The position numbers were made by a program, and so were the translations under genes. Positions 1 to 5,880 of a stretch of DNA of 8,400 nt are shown here, piece after piece. Position 1 is the stretch's first letter; every line of letters starts with the position of its first letter. The DNA lies in the NCBI GenBank assembly GCA_964430225.1, contig CAYSFE010000022.1:1-8400 (forward strand), given 5' to 3'. The DNA comes from CAYSFE01 sp964430225. Its GTDB lineage: Bacteria > Patescibacteriota > Dojkabacteria > GCA-016699595 > JBAXKR01. Below the pieces are notes generated by a model. The model ran no database searches. It was not told the DNA's origin and saw only the letters and a program-made list of their open reading frames with translations.

Positions 1-602
1 CCTTCAGTTGTAGCTGCTGCAACTACCTTTACTTCTTCCACTATTTCTTTCTGTGGAGGAACAATAGTTACGATTGCTAATATTGGATTTACTTTAGGTT
101 GTAATTCAACACCTTCTGGTAATTTCAAATCTTTGATTAAGACTGAGTCACCAATGTTATCAAGGTGAGAAATATCTATTGTTAATGTTTCAGGAATATT
201 CTTAGGTGTAGCTCTAATTGGAAGTTGGTCAATTGGATTAACCATAAATCCGATATTGTTCTTAACAGCCATAGATAAACCAGTAATTGTGAAAGGAACA
301 GTTACGTTTACTTTCTTATCCATATCTACTCTGTATAGAGAAACATGAAGAAGAGCTGCTGATACTGGATCATATTGAATTTCTCTAACAAGTGCATTCT
401 CTTTCTTTCCATCAACTTCAACTTCTATTATGTTATTGTATCCAGCTTCGTGTACTACTTTATCTATTTCTTTAAGATTTCCACTTAATGTTTGTGGTTC
501 AATTCCAGGACCATACATTGAAACAGGAAGACTACCACTTAGTCTTTCGTTCTTAACTTTCTTACCTACCAAAGCTCTTTTTACTAATTTTAAACTAAAC
601 AT
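1..602 (-). CDS. rplY: 50S ribosomal protein L25 (CTC/TL5 family), 3' end beyond window
   Basis: This gene encodes the 5S-rRNA-binding ribosomal protein L25 in its long CTC form, part of the large subunit's central protuberance. About 200 residues are visible and the frame is open to the window edge, so the C-terminus is missing. The N-terminal part (about 1-95) starts MFSLKLVKRALVGKK and includes the family pattern SLPVSMYGPGIEP, followed by VREIQYDPVSAALLHVSLYRV, close to the usual 'hxDf' stretch. The C-terminal TL5-type beta domain (about 96-185) includes VNVTVPFTITGLS and an ISHLDNIGDS segment like the family's 'vs.L.iGdsi'. A Val/Glu/Ala-rich tail begins just before the edge. The ATG directly follows an in-frame TAA, so no earlier start is possible. 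No clear SD is seen. It lies 10 nt after khpB and is probably its operon partner. Confidence 0.9.
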   Translation of the reverse strand, partial: MFSLKLVKRALVGKKVKNERLSGSLPVSMYGPGIEPQTLSGNLKEIDKVVHEAGYNNIIEVEVDGKKENALVREIQYDPVSAALLHVSLYRVDMDKKVNVTVPFTITGLSMAVKNNIGFMVNPIDQLPIRATPKNIPETLTIDISHLDNIGDSVLIKDLKLPEGVELQPKVNPILAIVTIVPPQKEIVEEVKVVAAATTE

Positions 603-612
603 TTAGATATAT

Positions 613-1095
613 TTATATATTAACTATTTCTTTTAATTTTATTACTACCCTTCTATCTTCACCTTCTCCTACACTTTCTGTAGAGATATCAGGTAGATCT
701 TGTAAAGCTAGATGAACTATTCTTCTGTCATTTGGTTTCATTGGAGATAAATGTTTCTCCACTTTGTACTCTCTTACATAGTCTACTGCTCTTAATGCCA
801 TTTCTTTTAATACTTCCTCTCTTTTCTCTCTGTAGTTGTTTACATTTACTACTACTCTAATTCCACCTTCAAATGCTCTATTTAGTATTAATTGTAATAC
901 TGATTGGAATGATTCAAGGTTTTGACCATGATATCCAATTAAAAATCCCAAATCATCTGAGTTTAGGGTAATACTTACAAGTGTTCCCTTCTCATTCTCA
1001 CTAATATCTACGGTAGTCTCAGCTTCATATCCGATTAGACTAGCTAATTCAGAAAGAGTTGTATTTACTTTTTCAGTTAGTTTTTCCTTGTCCAT
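613..1095 (-). CDS. khpB: KhpB/Jag RNA-binding protein (KH + R3H domains)
   Basis: This is a cytoplasmic RNA-binding protein of the Jag/KhpB (EloR) family, 160 residues. In other bacteria the family binds RNA and influences cell elongation and division. The KH domain covers about residues 40-85 and carries the GxxG loop as GYHG (54-57), in the typical context FLIGYHGQNLESFQ. The R3H domain covers about 90-157 and has the R-x3-H signature at R124 and H128, within MKPNDRRIVHLALQD. The N-terminal Jag-N domain of the longer Firmicutes proteins is absent, and the first 38 residues hold only a short helix-like segment. The start codon lies inside the end of yidC (23-nt overlap), which indicates translational coupling. 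Only a weak purine stretch (AAAGAA) precedes the ATG. The yidC-jag order is the classical arrangement. L25 follows. Confidence 0.93.
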   Translation of the reverse strand: MDKEKLTEKVNTTLSELASLIGYEAETTVDISENEKGTLVSITLNSDDLGFLIGYHGQNLESFQSVLQLILNRAFEGGIRVVVNVNNYREKREEVLKEMALRAVDYVREYKVEKHLSPMKPNDRRIVHLALQDLPDISTESVGEGEDRRVVIKLKEIVNI

Positions 1096-1932
1096 TTTTC
1101 TTTAATAACTTTGCCTGTATTAGGTTCTGTATTATACCAAACAGGCTCTGGGCTGTCCAAAATATCGATAAACCTGCTGGAAATATCTGAGCTCCACCCC
1201 AAAAACCGAGAGATGTAATAAAGGTCATACCTGTAAATACATACATCATTTGACCATTAATGTTTCCCATCATTTTTTGCATATCTTCTGCTGGTTCTTT
1301 ACCGTCTTTACCTATAACTTTAGGCTTATCTGCTACTACTGGCGTAGGAGTCATCTTCATCATTTGTTTCTGAGAATACAGACTTGATACTGCAAAAAGA
1401 ATTGCTAATATTACATATGGGATCATTTGAGGATCTCCTAGTGTAAAACTAGTAGCAACTTTAGAAATATTCATTCCTAAGAAGTCTAGATTAATAGCTT
1501 CACCTTGAGTCATACTAACTTTAGGAGTGATATCGACTGTGTTTAAAGTAACTTTAGTCTTAGAAGTATCTANNNNNNNNNNNNNNNNNNNNNNNNNNNN
1601 NNNNNNNNNNNNNNNNNNNNNNNNNNNNNNNNNNNNNNNNNNNNNNNNNNNNNNNNNNNNNNNNNNNNNNNNCCTTGATGTTTTGCAAGTTCCTTCGTCT
1701 GAAGCTCTATATTGTTCTTGTATCTCTCCTTAATATCTTCCATCTTCTTTTGGACATCTTTTGTCTTAAGAGCCATCTTTTGTTGACGAAGAGTTATAGG
1801 GATAGTGACTACTTTAGAGATTAGGGCAACTATGATGATAGCTATTCCAAGATTACCCCACAAAGTAGAGTACAGAAAAACTACTAGATTAAAAATTGGG
1901 ACATAAAAAATTTCAAGTCTTGTAAGATCCAT
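1073..1932 (-). CDS. yidC: YidC/Oxa1 membrane protein insertase, interrupted by assembly gap
   Basis: YidC/Oxa1/SpoIIIJ inserts and folds inner-membrane proteins. The gene is split by 100 Ns. The first 86 residues (1932 down to 1673) hold a membrane segment NLGIAIIIVALIS, then PITLRQQKMALK and a charged cytoplasmic coiled coil (KKMEDIKERYKNN). The remainder (1572 down to 1073, about 165 residues) is open right up to the gap, so it does not begin at the internal ATG at 1513. It carries the last three membrane segments, ending in the signature FPAGLSIFWTAQSLFGIIQN. The gap removes the end of the coiled coil and the second membrane segment of the core. The conserved groove arginine of the family is Lys40 here. 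The two parts are out of frame across 100 Ns, so the true gap length must be 2 modulo 3. The ATG has no evident SD. The stop is TGA, inside khpB. Confidence 0.9.
1573..1672. other. Assembly gap (100 N)
   Basis: A run of exactly 100 Ns lies inside yidC. The round number indicates a placeholder rather than a measured length. Two bases of a split codon remain on each side, so an intact yidC needs a true gap of 3k+2 bases. Confidence 0.99.
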
Positions 1933-1960
1933 AGAATATATATTTAAAACTAGATGATAG

Positions 1961-1976
1961 TACCATGAAAATGGTA
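1961..1976. repeat. Perfect hairpin with GAAA loop between yidC and ssrA
   Basis: TACCAT and ATGGTA form a 6-bp inverted repeat around a GAAA tetraloop. It lies between the divergent yidC and ssrA genes and its right arm runs into the ssrA -10 box. It could be an operator, or a hairpin in the yidC leader. It has no T-tract, so it is not a terminator. Confidence 0.4.
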
Positions 1977-1980
1977 TAAT
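1972..1980 (+). promoter_or_regulatory. Extended -10 promoter of ssrA
   Basis: TGGTATAAT is a perfect extended -10 element (TG-N-TATAAT). There is no good -35 match 17 bp upstream (AGATGA), as is usual for extended -10 promoters. Transcription would start near 1987, giving a 5' leader of about 28 nt that would be removed by RNase P to form the tmRNA 5' end at 2015. Confidence 0.6.
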
Positions 1981-2014
1981 TTACACACAAATTAGCTCTC
2001 TAAAAACTAAATAC

Positions 2015-2457
2015 GGGCGCGACAGTGCTTCGACAATTGGTAAAAGTATATAGCTCATGCAGAAGTTTCAACCTCACTTACTTCTATAAAACAAAGACTG
2101 GTTTGTGCAACTTGTTGCACAGCACTAATAAGTGTAGAAAACGCAAGAAACGGAATTCTAAAAATAGTTGCAGGAATGAAAGTTCCAGCAATGGCTTACG
2201 CCTAAGTTAGAATTCTGATAGACCAAGGTCTATCCATCTAAGGAATATTTTGGATATGGAAGATTTCTTAGGTGTAAAAAAACATATCACGTAACTATAT
2301 GAGAATAACTTCGCTTATATAGCTAAACACAAAAACAGTTCTACTTTCCCATTTTTTGATAGCTTCTATCTGAAAGTAGTAATAAAACTATCTAAGCATG
2401 TGAATAAAGTCTGTATACCTTATCATTTGGAAGTGGGTTCAATTCCCACCGCGTCCA
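2015..2457 (+). ncRNA. ssrA: tmRNA (transfer-messenger RNA), CCA not encoded
   Basis: tmRNA rescues stalled ribosomes by acting first as tRNA-Ala, then as a short mRNA for a degradation tag. The 5' GGGCGCG (2015-2021) pairs with CGCGTCC (2450-2456) as a 7-bp acceptor stem with the alanine identity pair G3.U70. A2457 is the discriminator and CCA must be added. The T-arm GTGGG-TTCAATT-CCCAC is at 2433-2449. The 5' GTGCTTCGACAATT and the 3' TCTAAGCATGTGAA match strongly conserved tmRNA segments. Long-range helix H2 pairs 2046-2053 with 2411-2418 and 2056-2060 with 2396-2400. Local stems suitable for pseudoknots are 2104-2110/2115-2121, 2217-2223/2228-2234, 2235-2242/2267-2274, 2341-2348/2372-2379 and the nested 2358-2362/2366-2370. 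The tag frame starts after AAATAGTT at 2170. Its length of 443 nt is at the long end for a one-piece tmRNA. Confidence 0.95.
2170..2205 (+). other. tmRNA tag reading frame (AGMKVPAMAYA-stop)
   Basis: After the typical upstream sequence AATAGTT, the resume codon GCA opens an 11-codon frame ending at TAA (2203-2205). The encoded tag is AGMKVPAMAYA. The Ala resume codon and a small hydrophobic C-terminus are as expected. The last three residues are AYA, not the common LAA, VAA or AAA. Confidence 0.85.
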
Positions 2458-2465
2458 TTTTAGTC

Positions 2466-2471
2466 TTTTTT
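2466..2471 (+). terminator. Possible ssrA termination T-tract
   Basis: A TTTT and then a TTTTTT run follow the tmRNA acceptor stem. The stable T-arm/acceptor helix is the only upstream hairpin and lies about 9-16 nt away, so this is a weak candidate for termination. Confidence 0.25.
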
Positions 2472-2505
2472 GATAATAATTGCCCTTAAATTTTTTAATA
2501 ATGAA

Positions 2506-3069
2506 ATGGAAAGAAATTATTTTATTTCTTTATCAACTACCGTTGGATTTAAAGGAGAAATTACTAAGTATTTAAGAAGATTTCCTCCAGGTACAATTAC
2601 AGAGACTTTTGTTAGAGGAATACCTGTTGATATTTGTAATAAAATTAATCCACAAGCCCTAGACCCGCATATTTGTCTTTTCCAAGATAATAGAGGCAAA
2701 TTTTCTAGTTTAGAAGGCTTAATGGATCAAATGTACAAATTAGCAGGCAGAATTACACAAGGTACTAGACTTTGCACAAGTTCAAGAATAACACCCAATG
2801 GTCAAGTTATTTTTGCTCCTTCCGAAGAATCAAAATTAGAAATAACTAGGCTTAAATCTGAACTAATTTCAAGATTACATCTCAAGCCTTCAAGGAATGA
2901 AGTATATTCACATGTTCCTATAGCACATGTTGAATCAAATAGCTTTCAAGGTATTGTAGATGAATTTTCAGGTTATCCGTTTTATTTTGAAATAACCCAA
3001 CTATTTTTAAGACTAAAAGATGGAAATAATATAGTAGGGAAATTTACATTTCCACCGAGCGGAAATTAG
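2506..3069 (+). CDS. Divergent 2H phosphoesterase (LigT / 2'-5' RNA ligase-like)
   Basis: This protein of 187 residues resembles the 2H phosphoesterase superfamily, which includes LigT/ThpR and cyclic phosphodiesterases acting on 2'-5' or cyclic phosphate RNA ends. Evidence is by pattern. NYFISLSTT near the N-terminus fits the family's 'LFIALD' strand. DPHICLF (His55) fits the first H-x-T/S motif. RITPNGQVIFAP followed by a helix fits 'GvFp..rvlwag'. SHVPIAHV (His136) fits the second motif 'pHvTiARv'. The motifs lie 81 residues apart, as usual. Both motifs are altered: HIC and HVP replace HxT/S, so activity is uncertain. The ATG at 2506 is preferred because it places the first strand at the normal position. 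An in-frame TTG at 2470 would add 12 residues and start only 12 nt after the tmRNA. No SD is seen at either site. The stop lies 2 bp from the convergent comF stop. Confidence 0.65.
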   Translation: MERNYFISLSTTVGFKGEITKYLRRFPPGTITETFVRGIPVDICNKINPQALDPHICLFQDNRGKFSSLEGLMDQMYKLAGRITQGTRLCTSSRITPNGQVIFAPSEESKLEITRLKSELISRLHLKPSRNEVYSHVPIAHVESNSFQGIVDEFSGYPFYFEITQLFLRLKDGNNIVGKFTFPPSGN

Positions 3070-3071
3070 AA

Positions 3072-3719
3072 TTAATTCTTACTTGATGCAATCACTAGTG
3101 CATACACCTTTGAATTAGGTATCCCCTCTTTAATAGTTTTGGCACATTCATTTAAGGTAGCTCCTGTTGTTAATACATCATCTACAAGTAAGAAGTTATG
3201 TGAATTAATATTTTTTAACTTTTTAGTATTTAATTTAAAAGATTCTTTTAAGTTTATTAGTCTTTCATTTCTTGATAGTTCTTTTTGTTCTTTATCATTT
3301 CTTATTTTTCTAAGTATCTTTAATTCTTTCACATGAAAATATTTAAGATAGTCTGTAATCTTTTCTGATAAGTTGTATTCCCTATTTAACCATTTGAAGG
3401 GATGATATGGGATAGGAACTGAGTAGAAGTTTCTTCCGAGTTCCTTCTTTATTTCTTTTATTACTCTACTTCTTAATTTTAAAAGTCTAAAGATTACATA
3501 GAATTCACTTTCATATTTAGCCTTATGGATTATCTCTTTCATAGGATCATCATACATATATAGGACGAAGACCTTATCTAAATATTCTAAATGTAAATTA
3601 CCTTTATGCACCTTTAGTGTTTTACCACATCTAACACATATCTGGTCAGCATAAGCGCCACATATCTTACACTTCTGTGGGAATATATATGTGAGTATTC
3701 TTAAAAGTTTATAGTTCAT
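3072..3719 (-). CDS. comF: ComF-family phosphoribosyltransferase-like protein
   Basis: This protein of 215 residues belongs to the ComF (ComFC/GntX) family, whose members are linked to DNA uptake and recombination in competent bacteria. An N-terminal zinc-finger-like motif has Cys17, Cys20, Cys28 and Cys31 (CKIC...CVRC). The middle carries the family segment VPIPYHPFKWLNREYNLSEK, equivalent to 'vPvPlhp.r...RgfNqae'. The phosphoribosyltransferase PRPP-binding loop is intact at about residues 179-188 (VDDVLTTGAT). The length is normal. The gene is convergent with the 2H gene with 2 bp between stops and no terminator visible. It is divergent from the first membrane protein gene, sharing an 80-bp intergenic region. 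No SD is seen before the ATG. No other competence genes are visible here, so the biological role is inferred from the family only. Confidence 0.9.
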   Translation of the reverse strand: MNYKLLRILTYIFPQKCKICGAYADQICVRCGKTLKVHKGNLHLEYLDKVFVLYMYDDPMKEIIHKAKYESEFYVIFRLLKLRSRVIKEIKKELGRNFYSVPIPYHPFKWLNREYNLSEKITDYLKYFHVKELKILRKIRNDKEQKELSRNERLINLKESFKLNTKKLKNINSHNFLLVDDVLTTGATLNECAKTIKEGIPNSKVYALVIASSKN

Positions 3720-3724
3720 AGGGC

Positions 3725-3838
3725 TTAATAGCAGAAATTACATTAGACTATCATGAGAAAGGTGATAGAATATTCATAATTAATTCATAATATATAGATA
3801 TGTCATATACATCAGTGATATCGGAGGCTTGGAAATTA
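3725..3838 (+). repeat. Direct repeat copy 1: promoter, leader and first codons
   Basis: This 114-bp segment matches 4828-4941 without gaps. In the 75 noncoding bases 5 differ, and in the first 13 codons 6 of 39 bases differ (about 90% identity overall). Beyond this block the two downstream genes diverge sharply. Confidence 0.95.
3743..3771 (+). promoter_or_regulatory. Promoter of first membrane protein gene
   Basis: A -35-like TTAGAC (3743-3748) is followed by a 17-bp spacer and an extended -10, TGATAGAAT (3763-3771). This would give a leader of roughly 20 nt before the ATG at 3800. The spacer holds the inverted repeat CTATCA/TGATAG. A tandem ATTCATAAT pair (3772-3780, 3783-3791) follows. 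The same arrangement precedes the second paralogue. Confidence 0.55.
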
Positions 3839-4744
3839 TTTAATAGCGGAAGAAAGTTTCTTCTCTATGAATTATTATTCTCGGGTGCATTCATCTTTAT
3901 TATAAATATATTTTTGTTTTTAGACGATATCCTTACAAATGCGACAAACTCTAACAGTATTAACAGTGATTATGCTGCTACAGGAGAAATATTTAATCTT
4001 CTTTTAATGATATTATTTCTTATAATTGGAGGAGTTTTAACAGGTATTTTAGGAGTGGGAATATATAAAGGGTTAGTGGGAAAATACTTAAATGACAAAA
4101 TACTTGGATTTCGGGAAACATTTAAGTTAGGAATTAAACCATTTTTTAAAGTACTAGTAGCCTCAACACTTGGCTCTATTCCTGTATTTGTTTTGATTGG
4201 ATTTTTAGTATTAGTTGGCTTATTACTTGGCATAGGAGGTTATGCTTCTATTGACAATACAAGTAGTAGCCCATATTTTGCAGGTATTTTAATTTTAACC
4301 CTATGTTGCTCAGTATTAGTTTTATTACCAATATTATTTGTATTTAATGCGTTTCTAACCACTGTTCAAAACGCAGTTCTTATTGACAATAAGGGGGTAT
4401 TTGAATCTCTTTCATATTCACTACACTTTGCAAAGAAGCACTTTGGCAAATTAATGATACTTTTAGTAATAGCTCTGTTACTTTCTTTTATTGAATCAAT
4501 TCCCACATTTACTTTTAGCTTTCTAGGAGAATTATTACAAGGAGCTGTCTCTACTACTTCAAAAATAGGAGAACTTAACATTGCAAAAGAGCTTATTAAT
4601 CTTTTTACCCAAACATTAGTTTCATTATTTAGCCTAGCATTTGGTGTATATTTCTATTGTTATTGGATAGTCGCTTATATTAAGCTCAAAAAAGTAGGTG
4701 AAACAGATGTGATTGCTAAGGATCCTGTAGTTGTAACAACCTAG
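3800..4744 (+). CDS. Multi-pass membrane protein, tandem paralogue 1
   Basis: The function is unknown. The 314-residue protein has six predicted hydrophobic segments at about 22-41, 65-88, 117-145, 160-186, 217-236 and 268-296, with no signal peptide separate from the first segment. A short N-terminal SEAWKLF helix precedes the first segment. Before segment 5 lies NAVLIDNKGVFESLSYSLH (191-209), a pattern seen in several poorly characterised membrane families (for example glycerophosphodiester phosphodiesterase membrane-domain-like and DUF975-like proteins). That resemblance is by eye only. The C-terminal tail is short and hydrophilic. The next gene is a paralogue: both begin MSYTSV-SEAWKL and share GIYKG/GVYKG and NAVLIDNKG/NAIIIEEKG landmarks, but overall identity looks low. 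The ATG is fixed by the conserved leader. No SD is seen. Confidence 0.8.
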   Translation: MSYTSVISEAWKLFNSGRKFLLYELLFSGAFIFIINIFLFLDDILTNATNSNSINSDYAATGEIFNLLLMILFLIIGGVLTGILGVGIYKGLVGKYLNDKILGFRETFKLGIKPFFKVLVASTLGSIPVFVLIGFLVLVGLLLGIGGYASIDNTSSSPYFAGILILTLCCSVLVLLPILFVFNAFLTTVQNAVLIDNKGVFESLSYSLHFAKKHFGKLMILLVIALLLSFIESIPTFTFSFLGELLQGAVSTTSKIGELNIAKELINLFTQTLVSLFSLAFGVYFYCYWIVAYIKLKKVGETDVIAKDPVVVTT

Positions 4745-4786
4745 TTTTTTTACTCAATTACTTTTATTTCAGAATAAAGTTGTTTT

Positions 4787-4803
4787 AGTAGAATATATCT
4801 ACT
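4787..4803 (+). terminator. Weak hairpin after membrane protein 1
   Basis: AGTAGA and TCTACT form a 6-bp stem around ATATA, followed by a T-rich but interrupted stretch. It is a marginal terminator candidate. The rest of 4745-4827 shows nothing else recognisable. Confidence 0.25.
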
Positions 4804-4827
4804 TCAAATTCTTTTCTTATTATTAGT

Positions 4828-4941
4828 TTAATAGCACAAATTACATTAGACAATCATGAGAAAAGTGATAGAATATTCATAATTAATTCATAATACATAT
4901 ATATGTCATACACATCAGTAGTATCTGAGGCTTGGAAACTT
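4828..4941 (+). repeat. Direct repeat copy 2: promoter, leader and first codons
   Basis: This is the second copy of the 114-bp block at 3725-3838, offset by 1103 bp without gaps. It covers the promoter, the leader and the first 13 codons of the second paralogue. Confidence 0.95.
4846..4874 (+). promoter_or_regulatory. Promoter of second membrane protein gene
   Basis: TTAGAC (4846-4851), a 17-bp spacer and the extended -10 TGATAGAAT (4866-4874) are identical in the key positions to the promoter at 3743-3771. The spacer inverted repeat is weaker here (CAATCA/TGATAG), without a compensating change. This argues against a required hairpin. Confidence 0.55.
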
Positions 4942-5880
4942 CTCCTTGGTGGGAAGAAATATGCTTTTTATTATTTAGCTTCAACCTTTGGGATATCTTT
5001 TCTAATTGGAATATTTGCATTAATAATAATTTTAATAGCTGGTGTTGGAGTTGGATTAGGTTCATCTTCATCAAGTGCAAGCCAAAGCTCAACAGCACTA
5101 CTTGGAAGTATTGGTATTATTGGAATGATTTTAGGATGTGTTGTTTACTTCTTTTTCATCTTACTAATAGGAGCTATTGATGCTGGAGTTTATAAGGGTT
5201 ATGCAGAGAAATATAGAACAGGAGAAATGCTTCCATTTACACATTTAGTAAAGAAAGGATTCAAATACTTTATTAAATATTTCTTCGCAACACTATTAGT
5301 GATGATACCAATGTTTATTGTAATCTTTGTTTTATCAGCTGTAGTATCATTAATAGTTGCTTCAATACAAAATACAGACTCAGTAGTACTTGTATCTATG
5401 GTTTTACTTTGTCTTTCCATGCTTATATTTATTCCCATTTATTTCATATTTGTTGCATTCTTTATATCAATTAAAAATGCAATTATCATAGAAGAGAAAG
5501 GACTAACTGAATCTATTTCCTATGCATATAACTTAGTAAAATCTAACATTAAGAAGTTTGTTATTGTCTTACTTATATATTTGTTAGTCTCAATGGTTGC
5601 CCTTATCCCTTACTATTGTCTATACTTTGCATCAAACTTACTTCAACTAGGAAGTACACCAACTTTAAATGATTATTCAGGTATGAACTATAATTACAGT
5701 TCAGGAGATTTCTTAGCCTCAATGGTAGGTTTATGTATGCAATTGATTGCATCACTTTACCTATTTGTATATATAATGTATGCACAAGCATATTTAATAG
5801 TCGCACATTTTAAAATTGCTGGATTGAATCAAAAGAAAGAAGAAGTTAAGATGTCTGAACCAGTAATGGCACAAGCTTAG
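4903..5880 (+). CDS. Multi-pass membrane protein, tandem paralogue 2
   Basis: The function is unknown. This 325-residue protein is a paralogue of the upstream gene. Hydrophobic segments lie at about 22-51, 64-93, 126-154, 160-188, 217-242 and 269-301. A serine-rich loop (GSSSSSASQSS, about 53-63) separates the first two. The N-terminal MSYTSVVSEAWKL is almost the same as in the paralogue. GVYKG (95-99) and NAIIIEEKGLTESISYA (192-208) align with landmarks of the first protein at nearly the same spacing. The last 20 residues form a charged cytoplasmic tail (NQKKEEVKMSEP). It has its own promoter copy and no visible SD. The T-box leader of valS begins immediately after its stop, so valS may be transcribed partly from this gene's promoter. 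Confidence 0.8.
   Translation: MSYTSVVSEAWKLLLGGKKYAFYYLASTFGISFLIGIFALIIILIAGVGVGLGSSSSSASQSSTALLGSIGIIGMILGCVVYFFFILLIGAIDAGVYKGYAEKYRTGEMLPFTHLVKKGFKYFIKYFFATLLVMIPMFIVIFVLSAVVSLIVASIQNTDSVVLVSMVLLCLSMLIFIPIYFIFVAFFISIKNAIIIEEKGLTESISYAYNLVKSNIKKFVIVLLIYLLVSMVALIPYYCLYFASNLLQLGSTPTLNDYSGMNYNYSSGDFLASMVGLCMQLIASLYLFVYIMYAQAYLIVAHFKIAGLNQKKEEVKMSEPVMAQA

Noticed and set aside
1073..1075. TGA recoding (genetic code 4 or 25)
   Set aside because: No in-frame TGA occurs in any gene and the YidC length is right if TGA is a stop.
1073..1513. Separate gene starting at the ATG at 1513
   Set aside because: The frame is open upstream to the N gap and both halves are YidC, so this ATG is internal.
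1527..1733. Plus-strand open frame across the N run
   Set aside because: About half of it is Ns and it is antisense to yidC.
2025..2210. 61-codon open frame on the plus strand
   Set aside because: It lies wholly inside the tmRNA gene and runs through the helices in other frames. No protein features are seen.
2430..2460. Possible tRNA gene (T-arm and acceptor end)
   Set aside because: The matching 5' acceptor arm is 430 nt upstream at 2015 and the intervening sequence has the tmRNA tag and conserved segments, so it is tmRNA.
3749..3768. Regulatory hairpin CTATCA/TGATAG in the membrane gene promoter
   Set aside because: The second copy has a mismatch without compensation, so base pairing does not appear to be maintained. 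The primary sequence is what is conserved.
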